DNA from: an uncultured Eubacteriales bacterium
Lineage (GTDB): Bacteria > Bacillota > Clostridia > TANB77 > CAG-508
NCBI GenBank assembly: GCA_949288175.1
Contig: CASEIV010000005.1
Coordinates: 1-64,000 of the forward strand
DNA: 64,000 nucleotides
Direction of reading: 5' to 3'
The notes under the pieces were generated by a model. The model did no database searches. It was not told the origin of the DNA and saw only the letters and a program-made list of their open reading frames with translations. This document shows positions 26,245-35,361 of this stretch, one piece after another (the first letter of the stretch is position 1; the number at the start of each line of letters is the position of its first letter). A program made the position numbers and the translations under genes.

Positions 26245-27401
26245 TTTAAAACCTCCTTTAAATTTTTAGAATATGTTTTTAATTTTTGAAAACAAGTATA
26301 TGCTTCCATAACCTCTTTTTGATTTTTAGAAATGTATCCTCTTTCTTTCATTCCTTCTGGTAAATCTGCGATTAAAATTTCTTTATCAATTCCGTCCCAT
26401 CCTGCACCAACAATTTCTAATAATTTGGGTTCTTTTTCTTTTATCTCATCATAATCTACATATAATGTTTTGATATTACTTTGCATATAAATTTTTAATG
26501 TTTTATTTTGTTTAAACTCTTTAATCTTATCTTTACTAAAGATAAAAATTCTTTCTACATTTACCCCTCTATTGGCTACTTCCAAATTAATTTGTCTAAA
26601 CTTCATTTCTTGTGGTTCTTCTGTCCATTCATCTTCTAACATGGTTGATGCACACCATAAGTACGATTCTTTATTTAATCTTCTAAAACAATGATTTAAT
26701 GCTTTATAAAATGTTCCGATTTCTAAATTCTCTGTTTTTCCATTTTCTCCAAATTCAATTTTTCCACCATCTGTTTTGATAGCCATACCAGTTGTATTTT
26801 TTAATCTAAGCAATATTTCAACAATATCTTCTACAATTTCATGCTCATTTACAATACATTGTTTATCTTTTGGTATGTCTAAAAGAAGTGTATTTATACG
26901 TAATCCTATCTCATTTCTAAATGTCTCTGCTAATTTCTTTTCTATTGGATTTCTTTTATCAGTATTATCATCAACAATCACAATACTAGATTCTGAATGT
27001 AATTTATCTGCAAAATCAATAACAAAATTTTCTTCTTCTTTATTCATATGTTGTTTTGCAAAATAAATAAGCCCTTCATAATATTGCGATAAACTTTCTA
27101 AATTATCTTGTATTTCTTCAATTTCTTCATACTCTACAATATATCCCTCTTTTTCTATACATTCTTCTAAATATGCTTTCCAATCCTTGTTACTATTGAC
27201 TATCATAATTTTTTTAGGTATATGGATATATTTATAAATATTGCTTCTTCTGTCTGAAGGTTTTAATGTATCTTCTGGAATTTCCCACACCATTCCATTT
27301 TTAATAGCTCCATGAATCCTATTTTCCTTACATAATTTAATAATTCTTCTTTCTGTGATTCCCCATATTTCGGAAAATTGTTTTGCTGTTAAGTATCCCA
27401 T
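26241..27401 (-). CDS. HTH protein with degenerate dehydrogenase-like domain
   Basis: 386 residues. Residues 1-50 are an excisionase/MerR-like helix-turn-helix (LTAKQFSEIWGITERRIIKL). Residues about 65-210 look like a degenerate short-chain-dehydrogenase fold (KIMIVNSNKDW, later GLIYFAK and SIVIVDDNTDKRNP) without a clear Gly-rich cofactor motif. The C-terminal ~170 residues resemble ligand domains of some regulators (LNHCFRRLNKESYLWCASTM). I infer a transcription factor controlling the overlapping GNAT gene. No named family assigned. Confidence 0.6.
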   Translation of the reverse strand: MGYLTAKQFSEIWGITERRIIKLCKENRIHGAIKNGMVWEIPEDTLKPSDRRSNIYKYIHIPKKIMIVNSNKDWKAYLEECIEKEGYIVEYEEIEEIQDNLESLSQYYEGLIYFAKQHMNKEEENFVIDFADKLHSESSIVIVDDNTDKRNPIEKKLAETFRNEIGLRINTLLLDIPKDKQCIVNEHEIVEDIVEILLRLKNTTGMAIKTDGGKIEFGENGKTENLEIGTFYKALNHCFRRLNKESYLWCASTMLEDEWTEEPQEMKFRQINLEVANRGVNVERIFIFSKDKIKEFKQNKTLKIYMQSNIKTLYVDYDEIKEKEPKLLEIVGAGWDGIDKEILIADLPEGMKERGYISKNQKEVMEAYTCFQKLKTYSKNLKEVLK

Positions 27402-27564
27402 CCCTCTTCTCCTTTTTGCATTATTCTGTTTTTAGAATAATGTACTCTATGTTTTTATATTATACTATTTTCGGAACAATGTCAATATTTTTTAATAAAA
27501 TATATTATTTTAATTTAACAATATCTATTTAAGTTCTCGAAGAAGCGTAAAGATTTGTCGACGC

Positions 27565-27647
27565 GAAAAATTGCATAGCAATTTTTCTGTGCAACGTTGT
27601 TTTTTTATTGAATAGGAAAAATCAATTTTTCCTATTCAATAAAAAAA
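27565..27647. repeat. Two stacked perfect palindromes
   Basis: GAAAAATTGC/GCAATTTTTC (27565-27587, 3-nt loop) is followed by a perfect ~22-bp inverted repeat centred near 27623 (TTTTTTTATTGAATAGGAAA and its complement, 2-nt loop). The spacer between 27402 and 27700 holds no gene. Confidence 0.8.
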
Positions 27648-27682
27648 TAAAATCTTGCAGTTATATCACTACAAGACTTTAT
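27641..27682 (-). terminator. Terminator after the F-like protein gene
   Basis: ATAAAGTCTTGTAGT pairs with ACTGCAAGATTTTAT around GATATA, followed by T7. It ends the gene at 27700-28233. Confidence 0.75.
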
Positions 27683-27699
27683 CATCTTATATGTTACTT

Positions 27700-28233
27700 T
27701 TAAAATAGATTTGGAAATTGTTTTACAATACCATTGACAAAAAATTGAGACATTTTTAAAATTTCTTTTTGTACCATATCATAACTATTGATATCTTCTG
27801 TGTAATTCCCCTGTAATCTGTAATTAACTTCATTTGTTGTCAGACGTAAATGTTCATATAGCATATTTCTAATTTCTTCTTTTGGATAAAATGGATTTAT
27901 ACTACTAAATGCTTCCGCCATTTCATCTGCATTTTGATACCATTTCGTATTTAACTTTGTTGCTTCTTCTTGATTTTTATTTTTTAGAGCAACAATTAAC
28001 TCTTTACCAATTACCAGATGTTCTGTTAGCAATTGCTGGATTCTATTCGCTACGGCATTTCCATAAAATCTTCTAAAAACATCTGCTATATCTTTAGGAT
28101 TTCGTAACAAACGTGTTTGAGTTGCTTCCAAATCTTTTAAATTTTCTGCAATACTAATTAAAAGCATTCGTGTCCACATGATATGTTGCTCCCAAACCAA
28201 ATTCATCTGTTTTATTAATTGCACTTGATTCAT
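27700..28233 (-). CDS. Conserved clostridial helical protein of unknown role
   Basis: 177 residues, all-helical, starting with WEQHIMWTRMLLISIAENL and containing LLTEHLVIGKELIVALK and WYQNADEMAEAFSSINPFYPKEEIRNMLYEHLRLT. I recall this pattern from a spore-former family often mis-named acetylglutamate kinase. It has no kinase motifs. The W/H/E spacing recalls ferritin-like or coat-F-like bundles. The 55-residue LysM peptide gene lies directly upstream on the same strand. Confidence 0.65.
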   Translation of the reverse strand: MNQVQLIKQMNLVWEQHIMWTRMLLISIAENLKDLEATQTRLLRNPKDIADVFRRFYGNAVANRIQQLLTEHLVIGKELIVALKNKNQEEATKLNTKWYQNADEMAEAFSSINPFYPKEEIRNMLYEHLRLTTNEVNYRLQGNYTEDINSYDMVQKEILKMSQFFVNGIVKQFPNLF

Positions 28234-28245
28234 ACTAACCCAATA

Positions 28246-28413
28246 TTATTGATTAGGATAAATGTAAATTTGTTGACCAACTCTTAAACTATATGGATTT
28301 AATGCCATATTGCTATCAATTATACTTTGTACAGTTGTTCCATATTGCATTGCTAGTTTATACAATGTATCTCCTGGTCGTATTGTATACAAAATTGGAT
28401 TCATTTCATTCAT
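28246..28413 (-). CDS. 55-residue stand-alone LysM peptide
   Basis: Starts at ATG 28413 behind GGGAGGAG. The sequence YTIRPGDTLYKLAMQYGTTV followed by LNPYSLRVGQQIYIYPNQ is one complete LysM domain and nothing else, with no signal peptide. LysM binds N-acetylglucosamine in peptidoglycan; solitary cytosolic LysM peptides are seen in spore coats or cortex assembly. It is divergent from an M14 peptidase gene, which supports a wall or spore role. Confidence 0.85.
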   Translation of the reverse strand: MNEMNPILYTIRPGDTLYKLAMQYGTTVQSIIDSNMALNPYSLRVGQQIYIYPNQ

Positions 28414-28590
28414 AATTTATCTCCTCCCATATAAGATATTAGAAAGAAACCACTTTGTTTACTCCTGTGTCTAATTTTTATCTATTCTAAAAGTTGTATA
28501 GATTCATTTCAAGATAGATATATTATATAAATATATCATTCTGTTTTAACAATTTTTATGAAAATTCATATGATATTCTAGGTGATGAAA

Positions 28591-29508
28591 ATGAATATTG
28601 TTCCTACAAATGTTTTATACAATTCTTATCTATTAAGACAAAATCTGATTTTATTAAATCTTACATATCCTTTCTTAAATATCCAAGTCGTTGGAAATAG
28701 TGTATTAGGTAAACCTATCTATGTTGTAAAATTAGGAAATGGACCAAATAAAGTCTTTTATTCTGCTTCTATACATGCCAATGAATGGATTACTTCTGTT
28801 CTATTGATGAAGTTTATTGAAAATTATTGTGATGCTTATGTTACTGATAGTTCTCTTTATGGTTATCCTATCAGACAACTTTTTAACAGTACTTCTATTT
28901 ATATCATGCCTATGGTAAATCCTGATGGTGTTGATTTAGTCAATGGTAATATAAGTCAAAATTCTACTGCTTATCGAAATGCAGTTTCCATTAGCAATCG
29001 TTTTCCTGATATACCATTTCCCTCTGGTTGGAAAGCCAATATCAATGGTGTAGACTTAAATCTGCAATTTCCTGCTGGTTGGGAACAAGCCAAAGAAATT
29101 AAATATGTGCAAGGATTTACTCAACCTGCACCTCGTGATTTTGTTGGTTTTGGTCCTTTAACAGAGCCAGAGGCTTTAGCCATTTATAATTTTACTCTAA
29201 TGCATGATTTTAAATTAGTACTTGCTTATCATACACAAGGGCAAGAAATTTATTGGCAATTTCAAAATTTCAATCCACCAAATAGTTTAGAAATTGGTCA
29301 AAGATTAGCCGAAGCAAGTGGATATAGACTTGCCGAGACGCCATACAATTCTAGTTTTGCAGGATACAAGGATTGGTTTATTCAAAATTATAATCGACCT
29401 GGATATACCATTGAGGCAGGAATTGGAGAAAACCCACTTCCGCTTTCACAGTTTGATGAAATTTATAATGATAATATTGGTATTCTCATTTTAAGTGCTA
29501 TTTTATAA
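28591..29508 (+). CDS. M14 zinc carboxypeptidase (gamma-D-glutamyl-diamino acid peptidase type)
   Basis: 305 residues from ATG 28591 (AGGTGA 5 nt upstream; in-frame GTG and ATG codons just before are less likely). Zinc motif HANEW (H-x-x-E) near residue 68, third ligand in AYHTQG, and the catalytic Glu in [13 protein letters not shown]. The end and size match peptidases that cleave peptidoglycan stem peptides at gamma-D-Glu-diaminopimelate. No signal peptide is visible, so it may act in the mother cell or on recycled peptides. Confidence 0.88.
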   Translation: MNIVPTNVLYNSYLLRQNLILLNLTYPFLNIQVVGNSVLGKPIYVVKLGNGPNKVFYSASIHANEWITSVLLMKFIENYCDAYVTDSSLYGYPIRQLFNSTSIYIMPMVNPDGVDLVNGNISQNSTAYRNAVSISNRFPDIPFPSGWKANINGVDLNLQFPAGWEQAKEIKYVQGFTQPAPRDFVGFGPLTEPEALAIYNFTLMHDFKLVLAYHTQGQEIYWQFQNFNPPNSLEIGQRLAEASGYRLAETPYNSSFAGYKDWFIQNYNRPGYTIEAGIGENPLPLSQFDEIYNDNIGILILSAIL

Positions 29509-29524
29509 TATTTTATTATATAGC

Positions 29525-29566
29525 AAAAAATACTAAGTATCACTTTTGATTACTTAGTATTTTTCA
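29525..29566. terminator. Bidirectional terminator between convergent genes
   Basis: AAAAATACTAAGTA and TACTTAGTATTTTT are inverted copies around an 11-nt loop. It serves both the M14 gene (plus) and the Nudix gene (minus). Confidence 0.85.
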
Positions 29567-29583
29567 TTTTAAATTTTATTTAT

Positions 29584-30042
29584 TTAATATTCTTTCAAAT
29601 GATATCTCACCAATTTTTCTCCATCATATTCAAATTTTACAGAGAAAAATCCGCTATTCTTTTGTAATTTATCCATAAAAATATGATCTCCTGCCCAAGT
29701 AGGTAATGTATTTACTTTTTCTTTCTCTATCCATTCTAAGTCACCTTCATCACATTCTATTATATTTCCTTCAAATTCAGTTGCAGTAAATACATACATA
29801 TATTCTGTTTCCCATTTGTTAGATATATATGTTACAATTCCTCTTAATTGATAGTTTTTTAGTGTAAGTCCAGTTTCTTCTTTCACTTCTCTTACAATAC
29901 ATTCTTCTGGACTTTCTCCTTCTTCGAATCTGCCACCAACACCTAACCATTTATTTTTATTAATATCTTTCTTCTTTTTCGTTCTATGTAACATCAAGTA
30001 TTTACCATCTTTTTCTATATAGCATAAGGTGGAAAGAATCAT
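29584..30042 (-). CDS. Nudix hydrolase (MutT-like)
   Basis: 152 residues. Nudix box GVGGRFEEGESPEECIVREVKEETGL (described by its ends G...GL, near residues 36-60) with the REVKEE metal site. N-terminal CYIEKDGKYLMLHR and size fit 8-oxo-dGTP-type diphosphatases. Last gene of a run with the GNAT and Nudix-HD genes. Confidence 0.9.
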   Translation of the reverse strand: MILSTLCYIEKDGKYLMLHRTKKKKDINKNKWLGVGGRFEEGESPEECIVREVKEETGLTLKNYQLRGIVTYISNKWETEYMYVFTATEFEGNIIECDEGDLEWIEKEKVNTLPTWAGDHIFMDKLQKNSGFFSVKFEYDGEKLVRYHLKEY

Positions 30043-30073
30043 ATTATACCTCCTCTTTCATTCTCCAATAGTT

Positions 30074-30646
30074 TTATCTTATAATTTTGTAATTTTTCTT
30101 TACTCTTCGTTTTCCTAATGTTGCATTATATATTTCAAAAAAGTATTTTATGGCTTTTTCATCTAAAAATTCATTTTTTGAACATGGTAAAATATATGGT
30201 GAATATATAATTTTGTATAATTCTAAATCAAATCCCATTTTACGAAATCCTAAATTTTCATAAAATTTTGCTCTTTTTTGCCTAACTTGATTTTCTTCAT
30301 CACTTTTACCTTGTCCAATCTTTTCAATTTCTATAAATATACCTTCATAGTCTTTATATAATTCTTTTAACAATTTTATCGCATTTGTGCCATACCCCTT
30401 GTTTCGATATTCCGATAAAATAGCAATATACTCTAATTGCACATAAGGATTATCTTTTTGAAAATTTGTTATAACAAAGCCAACAAAATGCTCTTCTTCT
30501 ATAATTTCAATGATATCTGTAATGTGATGATTATATGATTTTTTTAGAGTCATATATAATTTTCTTTCCAGTCTTGGAAATATTTTTTTATATTCTCTAA
30601 ATATAACTTTTTTAAATTCTTTTATATCCACTTTTTTTAGATACAT
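30074..30646 (-). CDS. GNAT family acetyltransferase
   Basis: 190 residues. The acetyl-CoA loop is IAILSEYRNKGYGTNAIKLL near residue 73, followed by a C-terminal FYENLGFRKMGFDLEL typical of GNAT. Substrate unknown. It lies 1 nt from the Nudix-HD gene, so they are co-transcribed. Confidence 0.85.
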   Translation of the reverse strand: MYLKKVDIKEFKKVIFREYKKIFPRLERKLYMTLKKSYNHHITDIIEIIEEEHFVGFVITNFQKDNPYVQLEYIAILSEYRNKGYGTNAIKLLKELYKDYEGIFIEIEKIGQGKSDEENQVRQKRAKFYENLGFRKMGFDLELYKIIYSPYILPCSKNEFLDEKAIKYFFEIYNATLGKRRVKKNYKIIR

Positions 30647-30647
30647 A

Positions 30648-31754
30648 TTAATTTTCCTCCATGTTCTCTATTACTTTTTCTATCCTTTTTATAAATGTAT
30701 CCTTATCACTTAATGCTTTTATAAATTTCTTTTTTGCAATTTCAAATTCTTCATCATATAGATAAGTTTTCGCATATCCATTTGGTCCATATTTCTCATT
30801 TAGATGTTCATATACTTTTTGTATTCGTTTCTTTTTAGGGATGCTAGGAAAATTATTGATATAATAAGTATATGCTCTTTTTATAGAAATATCTATACTT
30901 TTTATAGTTCTATCAGCAGTACTGACAATCTTTCCATATATACTTCTCGGTTCATGATTACTTGATGCTCTATGATCTTCAATGGCTTCTTTTATAATTT
31001 GGATTTCTTCTTCCATAAACCATTTCTTTATTTGGTTATCCTTCATAAAAATATCCGCTGATAATTTCTCGTGTATTTTTGGATTAATGTAATGCCCCAA
31101 ATCATGATAAGCTGCCACAGTATATACCATATTTTTATTCACTTCATATTCTTTTGCAATATTCAGACTTCTGTTAATAACTGTATGAATATGGTTAATA
31201 CCATGAGATGCTTCATTTCTTGTATACAAAGGAAAAATTTCTGTTTCTATATATGTTTTTAATTCTGGATTTATTTCATCATCAATTGTTTCAAATTTCG
31301 TTTCTAATATATTTTCATCTTCATCTACTTTTGCATATGTATTTATTCTATTTTTATCATCTAATAGATAAGAAATATATGGCTTTTCTAAAAGAAGAAT
31401 TATTGCTAATCGTTTTTCTTTACCTAATAATTCTGATATTTCTATCCATTGAGAAGTGTTTTCTTTAAAATCTTGTGGTACTCCCTCATATGTATTGGTT
31501 CGAAAAAGATCAAAATAAAATTTTCTATCTGGATATTCTAGTGTCATTTTTCCTTTATAGGTCAGATTTTTTATATCCATTCCTGTTTCTTCTTTAAATT
31601 CTCTGATTGCTGTATCTCTTGGATATTCCTTTTCTTCTATCTTTCCTCCTGGAATTTCATAATATCCTGCTTTTGGATTTTTCTCTTTATATTTTGTTAC
31701 CACAACTTTTTCATTTTCAATTAAAAAGCAACGTACAGCATGTCTTTCTTTCAT
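30648..31754 (-). CDS. Nudix-HD fusion hydrolase
   Basis: 368 residues. Domain 1 (1-130) is Nudix, with IPGGKIEEKEYPRDTAIREF and KEETGMDI. Domain 2 (about 165-330) is an HD phosphohydrolase, with H in GINHIHTVINRS, the HD pair in AAYHDLGHYINPKIHEKLSA, a later EDHRASS, and D in IVSTADRTIKS. Both are metal-dependent phosphohydrolases acting on nucleotides. A single-chain pair suggests sequential clean-up of one nucleotide, but the substrate is unknown. It begins the three-gene run ending at 29584. Confidence 0.9.
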   Translation of the reverse strand: MKERHAVRCFLIENEKVVVTKYKEKNPKAGYYEIPGGKIEEKEYPRDTAIREFKEETGMDIKNLTYKGKMTLEYPDRKFYFDLFRTNTYEGVPQDFKENTSQWIEISELLGKEKRLAIILLLEKPYISYLLDDKNRINTYAKVDEDENILETKFETIDDEINPELKTYIETEIFPLYTRNEASHGINHIHTVINRSLNIAKEYEVNKNMVYTVAAYHDLGHYINPKIHEKLSADIFMKDNQIKKWFMEEEIQIIKEAIEDHRASSNHEPRSIYGKIVSTADRTIKSIDISIKRAYTYYINNFPSIPKKKRIQKVYEHLNEKYGPNGYAKTYLYDEEFEIAKKKFIKALSDKDTFIKRIEKVIENMEEN

Positions 31755-31861
31755 GATAACTTTCTCCTCTTTTTCTTTTTCTATTTACTATATGTATATC
31801 ATATTTCCATATTTTTTTCTATAATTATATGTTGTTTTATAAAATTTGATTATAAATAACA

Positions 31862-32105
31862 TTACGGTTCAGACCCAAACGCAGGAAAAGTTATATATAT
31901 TATTTTGAAATATCGCGTAAGCGATCAAACGAGCAAAAGCGAGTGCGATTGGAGCAACCTTCACACGTTGAAAATTAAATTTTTAGCTAAGATTAAATTT
32001 ATTTAAGACTAGCTAAAAATTTAATTTTCAACATGAGTGGTTGCGACACACAAGATATGAAAAATAATATATATAACTTTTCTTGCGTTTGGGTCTGAAC
32101 CGTAA
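31862..32105. repeat. Fold-back element B with conserved core
   Basis: 244 bp. Outer arms of 45 nt start TTACGGTTCAGACCCAAACG and return at 32061-32105 with one G-T difference. Next comes the core GCGAGTGCGATTGGAGCAACC shared with element A (12407). It is followed by a second, inner hairpin GTTGAAAATTAAATTTTTAG and its complement (absent in A), and then GGTTGCGACACACAAG, again shared. Arms and inner hairpin are unrelated between A and B, while the core is nearly identical. It lies between fhs and the Nudix-HD gene, which together leave about 390 bp without a gene. Confidence 0.85.
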
Positions 32106-32116
32106 CTAAATAATTC

Positions 32117-32142
32117 AAAAAAAGAAGTTCAAAATTGAACTC
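32117..32142 (-). terminator. Terminator of fhs
   Basis: GGAGTTCAATTTTGAACTTC hairpin followed by T7 on the minus strand, 3 nt after the fhs stop. Confidence 0.85.
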
Positions 32143-32145
32143 CTT

Positions 32146-33807
32146 TTAGAAAATTCCTACTACTTCTCCATTTTCGTCTATATCAATACTTTCTGCTGCT
32201 GGTACTCTTGGTAATCCTGGCATTGTCATAATTTTTCCTGCAAGTGCTACAATAAATCCTGCGCCAGTCTTTAATTCTAAATCTCTAATCGTAATATTGT
32301 ATTCATCTTTACACTCTAAATTTTTAGGGTCATCTGAGAAAGAATATTGTGTTTTTGCAATACATACTGGAAGATTTGCATATCCCAATTTTTCAATTCT
32401 TTCTATTTCTTTTTGTGCTGCTTCTTCAAATACAACACCTTTTGCCCCATAAATCTTTGTTGCCACTTTTTCTATTTTTTCTTTAATTCCTTCATTTAAT
32501 TCATACATATATTGGAAGTTCTCGTCTTTTTCTGTTAAGTCTACTAATTTTTGAGCAATATCGATAGCACCTTCTCCACCTTTTGCCCAACCTTCTACTA
32601 AACTTAATTCTACACCTTTTTCCTCTAAATGTTTTCTTAAACATTCAATTTCTGCTTCTGTATCAGAAGTAAATCTGTTAATCGCTACGATTACATTTAA
32701 TCCAAATTTATCTTTGATATTCGCAATATGTCTATATAGGTTGTCTAATCCTTTTTCAAGACCTTCGATATTTTCTTCTTGAATTTTATCTTTTTCAATT
32801 CCACCATGATATTTTAATGCTTTTATGGTTGCTACAATCACAACTGCATCTGGTCTAATTCCTGCTTTTCTACATTTAATATCTAGGAATTTTTCTGCTC
32901 CTAAATCTGCTCCAAATCCTGCTTCTGTAATTGTATAGTCTGCTAATTTTAAAGCAAGTTTTGTTGCTACAATACTATTACATCCATGTGCAATATTGGC
33001 AAATGGTCCTCCGTGAATAATTGCTGGTGTATGTTCTAAAGTTTGCACCAAATTTGGTTTGATGGCATCTTTTAATAATACTGCCATTGCTCCTTGTGCA
33101 TTTAAGTCTTTTGCAAAAATTGGTTTATCTTCTTCATTATATCCAATTAAGATATTTCCTAATTTTTCTTTTAAATCTTTTATATTTTCTGATAAGCATA
33201 ATACAGCCATAATTTCAGAAGCTACTGTTATATCAAATTTATCTCTTCTTGGCACAATTTTGCTTTCTCCTGAAAGTCCAGTATCTACCACTCTTAATTG
33301 TCTATCATTTAAATCTACACATCTTTTCCAAACCACTTCTTTAAATTTTAGTTCATTTCCAAAATAAATATGGTTATCAATTAAACTTGCTAATAGATTG
33401 TTAGCAGCTGTGATGGCATGAATATCTCCTGTAAAATGTAGATTAATATCTTCCATTGGTGCTACCTGTACTCTTCCTCCACCTGTTGCTCCACCTTTGA
33501 TTCCAAACACAGGTCCTAAAGATGGTTCTCTTAATGCTAAAATAGATTTCTTATTTATTTTTCTTAATCCATCAGCGATGGCAATAGACATTGTTGTTTT
33601 TCCTTCTCCTAATGGTGTTGGACTAATTGCCGTTACTAATATCAACTTTCCATTTTTTCTATCTTTTACTTTTTCATATAACTCTGAAGAAAATTTTGCT
33701 TTATATTTTCCATATAATTCTAAATCCTCTTCTTCTACATCTACTTTTTTGGCAACATCTACAATATTGTCTAATTTTGTATTTCTTGCAATTTCAATAT
33801 CTGTCAT
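32146..33807 (-). CDS. fhs: Formate-tetrahydrofolate ligase
   Basis: 553 residues from ATG 33807, preceded by AAGGAG at a good distance (a GTG 9 nt earlier is less likely). ATP-dependent formation of 10-formyl-THF, feeding purine and fMet-tRNA synthesis; Fmt, which uses that product, is at 39850. Motifs: ATP site TPLGEGKTTMSIAIADGL near 62 and the family text GPVFGIKGGATGGGRVQVAP. Near-standard length. The riboswitch-controlled folate transporter at 63561 belongs to the same metabolism. Confidence 0.97.
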   Translation of the reverse strand: MTDIEIARNTKLDNIVDVAKKVDVEEEDLELYGKYKAKFSSELYEKVKDRKNGKLILVTAISPTPLGEGKTTMSIAIADGLRKINKKSILALREPSLGPVFGIKGGATGGGRVQVAPMEDINLHFTGDIHAITAANNLLASLIDNHIYFGNELKFKEVVWKRCVDLNDRQLRVVDTGLSGESKIVPRRDKFDITVASEIMAVLCLSENIKDLKEKLGNILIGYNEEDKPIFAKDLNAQGAMAVLLKDAIKPNLVQTLEHTPAIIHGGPFANIAHGCNSIVATKLALKLADYTITEAGFGADLGAEKFLDIKCRKAGIRPDAVVIVATIKALKYHGGIEKDKIQEENIEGLEKGLDNLYRHIANIKDKFGLNVIVAINRFTSDTEAEIECLRKHLEEKGVELSLVEGWAKGGEGAIDIAQKLVDLTEKDENFQYMYELNEGIKEKIEKVATKIYGAKGVVFEEAAQKEIERIEKLGYANLPVCIAKTQYSFSDDPKNLECKDEYNITIRDLELKTGAGFIVALAGKIMTMPGLPRVPAAESIDIDENGEVVGIF

Positions 33808-33919
33808 TTTTTTCACTCCTTTTATTATTTATTTCAAAATTCCTTTTAAGATATAATTTTACGCAAGTAAAATTGTGTGCAATTGTTAGAGCAAAATGTT
33901 TTCATTCCCCCTTTACTTT

Positions 33920-34393
33920 TTAATCTACAATGACTTGTTGATTTTCCAGGTATTTATCTAAATGCCTTAAAACTGGAACATCTAAATTTATTAAGTTATT
34001 TGGTAAATTGTGTACATCAAACCATTTACATTCTGTTACTTCATGGTCATTAAAATTTATCGTTCCTTCATATTCTTCACAGAAAAACACATGATTCACA
34101 ATATAAACTTCATCTTTATTAGGATATACATGATATGTTTTTTCGCCAGAAAAGATTCCATATAATTTTGGATTTATAGGAATTATATTCATTTCTTCTT
34201 TCAGCTCTCTATTTAATGCATCTATATAGGTTTCTCCTAGTTCCATTCCGCCTCCATGTATGCCCCAATTCCCATCATCTGCTCGTTTTTGTAATAATAT
34301 TTTATTGTCTTTGCATATTATCAATCCTATTGCAGACACAACAATTGGTTTATGTCCTATTTTTTCTCTCATATCTTTTATATAATTTTTCAT
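33920..34393 (-). CDS. Nudix hydrolase
   Basis: 157 residues. Nudix box GIHGGGMELGETYIDALNRE followed by LKEEMNI near residues 44-70. N-terminal RADDGNWG and the C-terminal half fit MutT-like nucleotide hydrolases. Substrate unknown. Confidence 0.88.
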   Translation of the reverse strand: MKNYIKDMREKIGHKPIVVSAIGLIICKDNKILLQKRADDGNWGIHGGGMELGETYIDALNRELKEEMNIIPINPKLYGIFSGEKTYHVYPNKDEVYIVNHVFFCEEYEGTINFNDHEVTECKWFDVHNLPNNLINLDVPVLRHLDKYLENQQVIVD

Positions 34394-34463
34394 TTTGTAC
34401 TCCTATATATAAATTTCTATTATCCCTATTACTAGATGTTCTCTTATAAAATCTTAAATATTT

Positions 34464-35337
34464 TCATCTACCTTCTTTAAAAGGATTCGGTATCTCTTTT
34501 CCTTGGCTTAAGTCTTTAATTTCTGTTTCTGTTAATCCAGTAATTTGCATAATATCTTCTATATTTTCTTTTTGATTTAACATTTCTTTTGCTAACCTTT
34601 TTCTTTTTAGTGTTTCTAATTGATTTAATATCCCTTCAAATATTTCTTTTTGTATTTGTGTAAATTGCTCGCTCTCTATTCCTACTTTTACTCCACTTAT
34701 AGCTGATTGTATGTCATCAAATAAAATACATGCTCTTACATATGTAGTCATATGGGAATAACTTTTTGTTTCTTCGCTAATTCTTTTCATGAATACTAAT
34801 TCTTTTTCTTCTAACGTACCATCTTCTATTTTTCTCTTACATTCATCCATATAGGATTTTTCCTCTATTTCTTTTGGCGTAAATTCTTGTGTTAATCCTT
34901 CTTTATTAAGTTTTTGAATATCCCTCTCTATTGTTGAAATATGACATCCCAGTATTTTTGCTATTTCTACTTGTGTCTTTTCATATATATATAATAGCCT
35001 TCTAACATTTTTCAGTCGCTCCTCCATTTTTTGTGTTTCTCCTCTGTATTTGTATTGTATCTCTCCTTTGTTAGTTAAATATATTATATCTCTATTTATC
35101 GTATCAATATCACTTTCTAATATTCTTGCTATTTCATTTGGAGTTTTTCCATCTAAATACATTTGTCTAACATCTTTTCTTCGTTCTATTGCATTTCTTT
35201 CTCTGTCTGTAAAAATTCTCTCTTTTTTTCTCAAATAACCGTCTAACTTCCTGACGAGAAATTTTTAAAGCTTTTGATATTTCAATTGGTGTTTTGCCAC
35301 TTTCATATAGCATATTTACTTGCTCTTCTATTTCCAT
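34464..35337 (-). CDS. Tandem helix-turn-helix protein, read with a +1 frameshift
   Basis: The start is ATG 35337 behind AAGGTG. The first 32 codons (MEIEEQVNMLYESGKTPIEI SKALKISRQEVR) are in a different frame from the remaining ~257. Skipping C 35241 (AGA CGG TTA) gives EVRGYLRKKERIF and one protein of 290 residues. It has three successive HTH units: TPIEISKALKISRQEV, TPNEIARILESDIDTINRDI and TQVEIAKILGCHISTIERDI. An alternative fix is one A too many in a 7-A tract at 35223-35229. The tandem HTH array suggests binding to repeated sites. Family unknown. Confidence 0.65.
35238..35244 (-). other. Candidate +1 recoding site AGA-CGGU (tandem-HTH protein)
   Basis: AGA (35244-35242), C 35241, GGT (35240-35238). 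Reading CGGT as Gly restores the frame. The site is not pinned by conserved residues, and slippage on the nearby 7-A tract is an alternative. Confidence 0.4.
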
Positions 35338-35361
35338 TATTTCACACCTTCTTTTATTATC

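Noticed and set aside
35223-35229. Homopolymer slippage as the general explanation for the frameshifts
   Set aside because: A 7-A tract exists only near the HTH case. The RecD2 and KAP sites are pinned by conserved motifs to an extra C next to GGA, where there is no homopolymer of C or G.
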